Below the pieces are notes generated by a model that was given only the letters and a program-made list of their open reading frames with translations, did not search any database and was not told the origin of the DNA. 6,657 nucleotides of DNA, taken from the NCBI GenBank assembly GCA_027728145.1, contig JAQBZV010000055.1:1-6657 (forward strand), read 5' to 3'. Shown piece after piece: positions 5,807-6,657 of the stretch. The position numbers and the translations under genes were made by a program. The stretch is from Actinomycetota bacterium (GTDB lineage Bacteria; Actinomycetota; Actinomycetes; Actinomycetales; Microbacteriaceae). The stretch's first letter is position 1, and each line of letters opens with the position of its first letter.

Positions 5807-6657
5807 TCAGTCGGCGAGCGCCGGAACTTCTTCCACTGTAGCACCTCGCTCATCGACGGTCAGCATGTGACTCGTCCACGTGCCTCCCTGATGAGCGTCC
5901 ACAAGCCCCGCAATGTCCAGGCGCTGCCCCGGATCTGAGCACAAAATCAAGACTGAGGGGCCAGCCCCAGACACCACCGCGGCATATCCCTTGGCGCGTA
6001 GCTTCTGTAAGAGCGCGTCAGTGTCTTTCATGGCACTCGCCCGGTAGTTCTGGTGGAGCCGGTCCTCGGTGGCTTCAAACAGGAGCTCGGGGCTCTGAAT
6101 GAGCGCCGCAATCAGCAACGCTGATCGCGACAGGTTGAAAATCGCATCCTGGTGGGGGACGGTCTCTGGCTGGAGGCTTCTCGCCAACTGGGTGGACATG
6201 CTCGCGTCCTTGGGAACAGCAACCACCAAGGAGACACCGCGGTGAACGCTGAGTTTCTTGTGCTTCGGGCCCTGGTCTGTCATCCACGCAATCGTCAACC
6301 CGCCAAAAAGCGAGGGAGCAATGTTGTCGGGGTGGCCCTCCATATCGGTGGCGAGAGCCAGCAGCTCGGAGGAGCTGAACTCCGCAATTCCCTCCAACAG
6401 ACCTTTCGCCGCCATCACACCGGACACGATTGCTGCCCCTGAGGACCCCAGTCCTCGACCGTGGGGAATGACGTTGTGGGCTTCCAGCTGAATGGCCGGC
6501 ATCGCAATTTTCTTGGACGCAAACGCGTGCGCCATCGAGCGAGCAATCAGGTTGGTTTCGTCGGTGGGGACTTCGCCCTCCCCCACACCGTGGACATCAA
6601 CCCGAACGCCGGAGCCCTCCACCACAGTCGCATTGAGTCGATCGTGGATGGTCAGTG
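5807..6657 (-). CDS. thrB: Homoserine kinase, N-terminus cut by the window edge
   Basis: GHMP-family cytosolic kinase that phosphorylates L-homoserine with ATP to O-phosphohomoserine, the substrate of threonine synthase. The frame stays open to base 6657; the first full codon is at 6655-6653 and 282 residues are visible, beginning LTIHDRLNATVV. About 30-40 N-terminal residues, with the first GHMP motif, should lie outside the window. The phosphate-binding PHGRGLGSSGAA motif is at visible residues of about 64-75, EGHPDNIAPSLFGGL near 106-120, and the third GHMP motif VSGAGPSVLIL near 228-238. An internal GTG at 6623-6625 is not the real start, because homology continues upstream of it. In actinobacteria thrB commonly follows hom and thrC and precedes rho, which matches the next gene here. 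The stop is TGA, followed by a 166-bp gap. Confidence 0.95.
   Translation of the reverse strand, partial: LTIHDRLNATVVEGSGVRVDVHGVGEGEVPTDETNLIARSMAHAFASKKIAMPAIQLEAHNVIPHGRGLGSSGAAIVSGVMAAKGLLEGIAEFSSSELLALATDMEGHPDNIAPSLFGGLTIAWMTDQGPKHKKLSVHRGVSLVVAVPKDASMSTQLARSLQPETVPHQDAIFNLSRSALLIAALIQSPELLFEATEDRLHQNYRASAMKDTDALLQKLRAKGYAAVVSGAGPSVLILCSDPGQRLDIAGLVDAHQGGTWTSHMLTVDERGATVEEVPALAD

Noticed and set aside
5367..5870. 167-codon plus-strand open frame covering the rho N-terminus and the intergenic gap
   Set aside because: Most of it is antisense to the biased rho N-terminal codons and the rest covers the thrB-rho gap. The translation shows no domain.

Overview
The window looks like chromosomal DNA of an actinobacterium. 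Base composition is moderately G+C-rich (estimated by eye, not counted). The gene order thrB - rho - prfA - prmC - tsaC/sua5 - wecA, all on the minus strand, is the conserved actinobacterial block that normally leads into the ATP synthase operon; in Mycobacterium tuberculosis it is Rv1296 to Rv1302. The OB-fold sequence of Rho and the C-terminal ending of Rho are of Microbacteriaceae type. A small-genome aquatic lineage of that family is possible, but this is inference and the genus cannot be fixed from the window.

Reading from the right edge (the 5' end of the minus-strand block): 5807-6657 is homoserine kinase thrB, with its N-terminus outside the window. A 166-bp gap with two small hairpins and a strong ribosome binding site follows. 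Then come rho (4108-5640), prfA (3011-4090) and prmC (2151-3014), packed with a 17-bp gap and then a 4-bp ATGA overlap. The block is interrupted by one plus-strand gene, a HAD phosphatase (1537-2154), whose stop codon shares a CTAG palindrome with the prmC stop. A 56-bp divergent promoter region follows, then tsaC/sua5 (800-1480) and wecA (start 803, running off the left edge) joined by a 4-bp GTGA overlap.

Most of the genes serve translation and gene expression. RF1 (prfA) terminates at UAA/UAG, PrmC methylates the GGQ glutamine of RF1, and TsaC makes the intermediate for tRNA t6A37. Rho ends transcription. ThrB closes off the threonine branch and WecA starts a polyisoprenyl-linked glycan.

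The main point of interest is Rho. The reading frame is intact and sits at the normal locus, but the protein differs from textbook Rho. It has no N-terminal helix-bundle domain; in its place is an acidic/serine tract followed by a Gly-Arg repeat. Its P-loop reads GPAGSGKS where Rho normally has PPKAGKT, and the catalytic-glutamate motif is VDEQPE in place of VDERPE. The Q-loop and R-loop are rewritten, and several positions that contact bicyclomycin in E. coli are changed. The other notable points are the inverted HAD gene splitting the block, the shared-stop convergent overlap, and back-to-back promoter-like elements that suggest leaderless transcripts. I saw no mobile elements, CRISPR arrays, tRNAs or rRNAs.
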